Shown here: positions 5,633 through 6,462 of the stretch, piece by piece
Layout: each line of letters opens with the position of its first letter
How positions within the stretch are numbered: position 1 is the stretch's first letter
From: an uncultured Clostridium sp.
GTDB lineage: Bacteria; Bacillota; Clostridia; TANB77; CAG-508
Assembly (NCBI GenBank): GCA_902462295.1
Contig: CABQAZ010000043.1
Coordinates: 1-6,462, forward strand
Length of the DNA: 6,462 nt
Reading direction: 5' to 3'
Notes under the pieces: generated by a model
What the model saw: only the letters and a program-made list of their open reading frames with translations
What the model was told of the DNA's origin: nothing
Databases searched by the model: none
Position numbers and translations under genes: made by a program

Positions 5633-5685
5633 ATTAATAGTCCTCTCCAGTAATTACATTTATAACATAATTGACTATATTTTAC

Positions 5686-5714
5686 TTAATATCATAAAAA
5701 ATAAATAATATCAA
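5686..5714 (-). promoter_or_regulatory. Probable promoter of the sigma factor operon
   Basis: The minus strand has TTGATA (rc of 5709-5714) and TATTAA (rc of 5686-5691) separated by 17 bp, giving a leader of about 45-50 nt before the sigma factor ATG. ECF sigma factors often control their own promoter, but no AAC-type -35 of that kind was recognised in this 200-base gap. Confidence 0.45.
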
Positions 5715-5836
5715 CTAACTACATGCTTAAAATATCACTATTGATTATTCATAACCACTTTCTCTTTGATTTTATATATAATAATTTCAATTACTATTTC
5801 TGTAATCAAATTAAACATTATTTTTTTAATTATTTT

Positions 5837-6232
5837 TTAGTTAGTTACTATTTTATCAATATATAAATAAACAAATAGCATAATTAAAGAGCTTACTAAA
5901 CCTATATAAAATTCTGGAAATGCAAATTCTATACTATTATGAATACTCATTTTTCCTGTTATATTCATTATATGCCAAGTAAAGAACTTATACATTTCTG
6001 AAATTACAATTCCTATTGTTCCCAATGCACCCAATATTTTATTTATTTTTTTGTTTTTTAACGATACCCATACCCCTATAATAAATAACAATACAGATAT
6101 TATTCCTATTGGATTAAACAAATTAATTAAACCACTAATTTCTTGTACGCCTTTCATTCCTCCATATTGATTTAATAACATTGGCAATAAACTAATTAAA
6201 AATGCTATTGTTAATATAATTTTCTTTTTCAT
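5837..6232 (-). CDS. Conserved-looking four-helix membrane protein, function unknown
   Basis: 131 residues, mostly hydrophobic. Predicted helices are about 4-20, 39-57, 66-84 and 107-126. The basic N-terminus (MKKK) and the SLKNKKINK loop between helices 2 and 3 should be cytoplasmic, leaving two outside loops, 21-38 (QYGGMKGVQEISG) and 87-106 (TGKMSIHNS and neighbours). Motifs that stand out are NLFNPIGIISVLL and AFPEFYIGL. The pattern recalls small clostridial membrane proteins of unknown function; no enzyme or transporter family was recognised. ATG at 6230-6232 follows AGAGGT, and the gene begins 36 bases after the acetyltransferase stop, so the two are probably co-transcribed. Confidence 0.75.
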   Translation of the reverse strand: MKKKIILTIAFLISLLPMLLNQYGGMKGVQEISGLINLFNPIGIISVLLFIIGVWVSLKNKKINKILGALGTIGIVISEMYKFFTWHIMNITGKMSIHNSIEFAFPEFYIGLVSSLIMLFVYLYIDKIVTN

Positions 6233-6268
6233 AAATACCTCTACCCAAAATTACTAAATTGTAATTTA

Positions 6269-6462
6269 TTATTTAATTAACTTTTCAAATGAATTAGCAT
6301 TTAATATAGTATTAGATATAAATTCTCCTTTATAGAAATTAGCCCAGTTATTAAAAACACAAGGTGCATTCTTTGCTTTTTCTAACGAATCTATTTTTAT
6401 AAAATTAATTTTTATATTATTTTCCTTTGCATATTCAGTTAATTCATTTACTTCATATTCTA
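6269..6462 (-). CDS. C-terminus of a GNAT acetyltransferase with YoaP-like domain (partial)
   Basis: The frame is open from the right edge to the stop at 6269-6271, giving the last 63 codons of a gene whose start is outside the window. The visible part (EVNELTEYAKENNIKINFI, DSLEKAKNAPCVFNNWANFY, KGEFISNTILNANSFEKLI) resembles the YoaP-like C-terminal domain: a thioredoxin-like strand and helix, then the xxPxxFxxWxxFYxGxF stretch. In other Firmicutes this domain follows a GNAT N-acetyltransferase domain, which is therefore inferred here, not seen. The substrate is unknown. It is the first visible gene of a run that continues into the membrane protein at 5837-6232. Confidence 0.75.
   Translation of the reverse strand, partial: EYEVNELTEYAKENNIKINFIKIDSLEKAKNAPCVFNNWANFYKGEFISNTILNANSFEKLIK

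Noticed and set aside
5756..5816. 26-codon minus-strand frame between the membrane protein and sigma factor genes (MFNLITEIV...)
   Set aside because: No ribosome binding site, very short, and low-complexity; a chance frame is as likely.
5714..5848. 9-bp inverted repeat AACTAACTA/TAGTTAGTT flanking the intergenic gap
   Set aside because: The right copy is the stop region of the membrane protein gene and the spacing is over 100 bases; probably chance in AT-rich DNA.

Overview
This is a very AT-rich window. All of the credible genes lie on the minus strand, so transcription runs right to left. AAGGAG/GGAG-type ribosome binding sites, sigma-A-like promoters, standard codon use and the protein families (a YoaP-type GNAT, an ECF sigma factor with an exported partner, a ToxN/CptN-like toxin, Fic, an aminoglycoside-kinase fold) point to a low-GC Firmicute, most likely a gut clostridium or a related uncultured lineage. 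Species cannot be named from this sequence.

Right half, 6462 down to about 3714: an ordinary-looking chromosomal block. It holds the C-terminus of a GNAT/YoaP acetyltransferase cut by the window edge, then a four-helix membrane protein. A promoter follows, leading into an ECF sigma factor that carries its own two-helix membrane tail. A single-pass exported protein lies 23 bases downstream. The sigma factor and exported protein look like a signalling pair in one operon, ending at a hairpin (3730-3753).

Middle, 3714 down to about 1500: a scrap yard of mobile and accessory DNA. A good promoter embedded in the terminator hairpin drives a short, possibly frameshifted membrane-peptide ORF. This runs into the broken remnant of a XerC/D-type tyrosine recombinase. 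Next, from its own promoter, is an apparently intact two-domain gene: an N-terminal ASCH-like domain fused to an APH(3')-type kinase with its catalytic HGDxxxxN and IDLG motifs. Behind it, reading the same way, are an unrecognised gene broken at two A6 tracts and a 27-codon fragment resembling the start of a nucleoside 2-deoxyribosyltransferase-like protein.

Left part, about 1500 down to 1: mostly non-coding AT-rich DNA (1160-1518), then what looks like the front end of a type III toxin-antitoxin locus. In order there is a strong promoter, a structured untranslated leader of about 110 nt, a hairpin, a ribosome binding site and a toxin start. The toxin itself is a chimera: about 70 residues of a ToxN/CptN-like endoribonuclease joined in frame to the C-terminal half of an unrelated Fic protein, including its winged-helix region. 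A 14-bp hairpin with a T-tract ends this unit, and another gene may begin at the left edge. The two most noteworthy items are the toxin-Fic chimera with its retained RNA leader, and the ASCH-kinase fusion.
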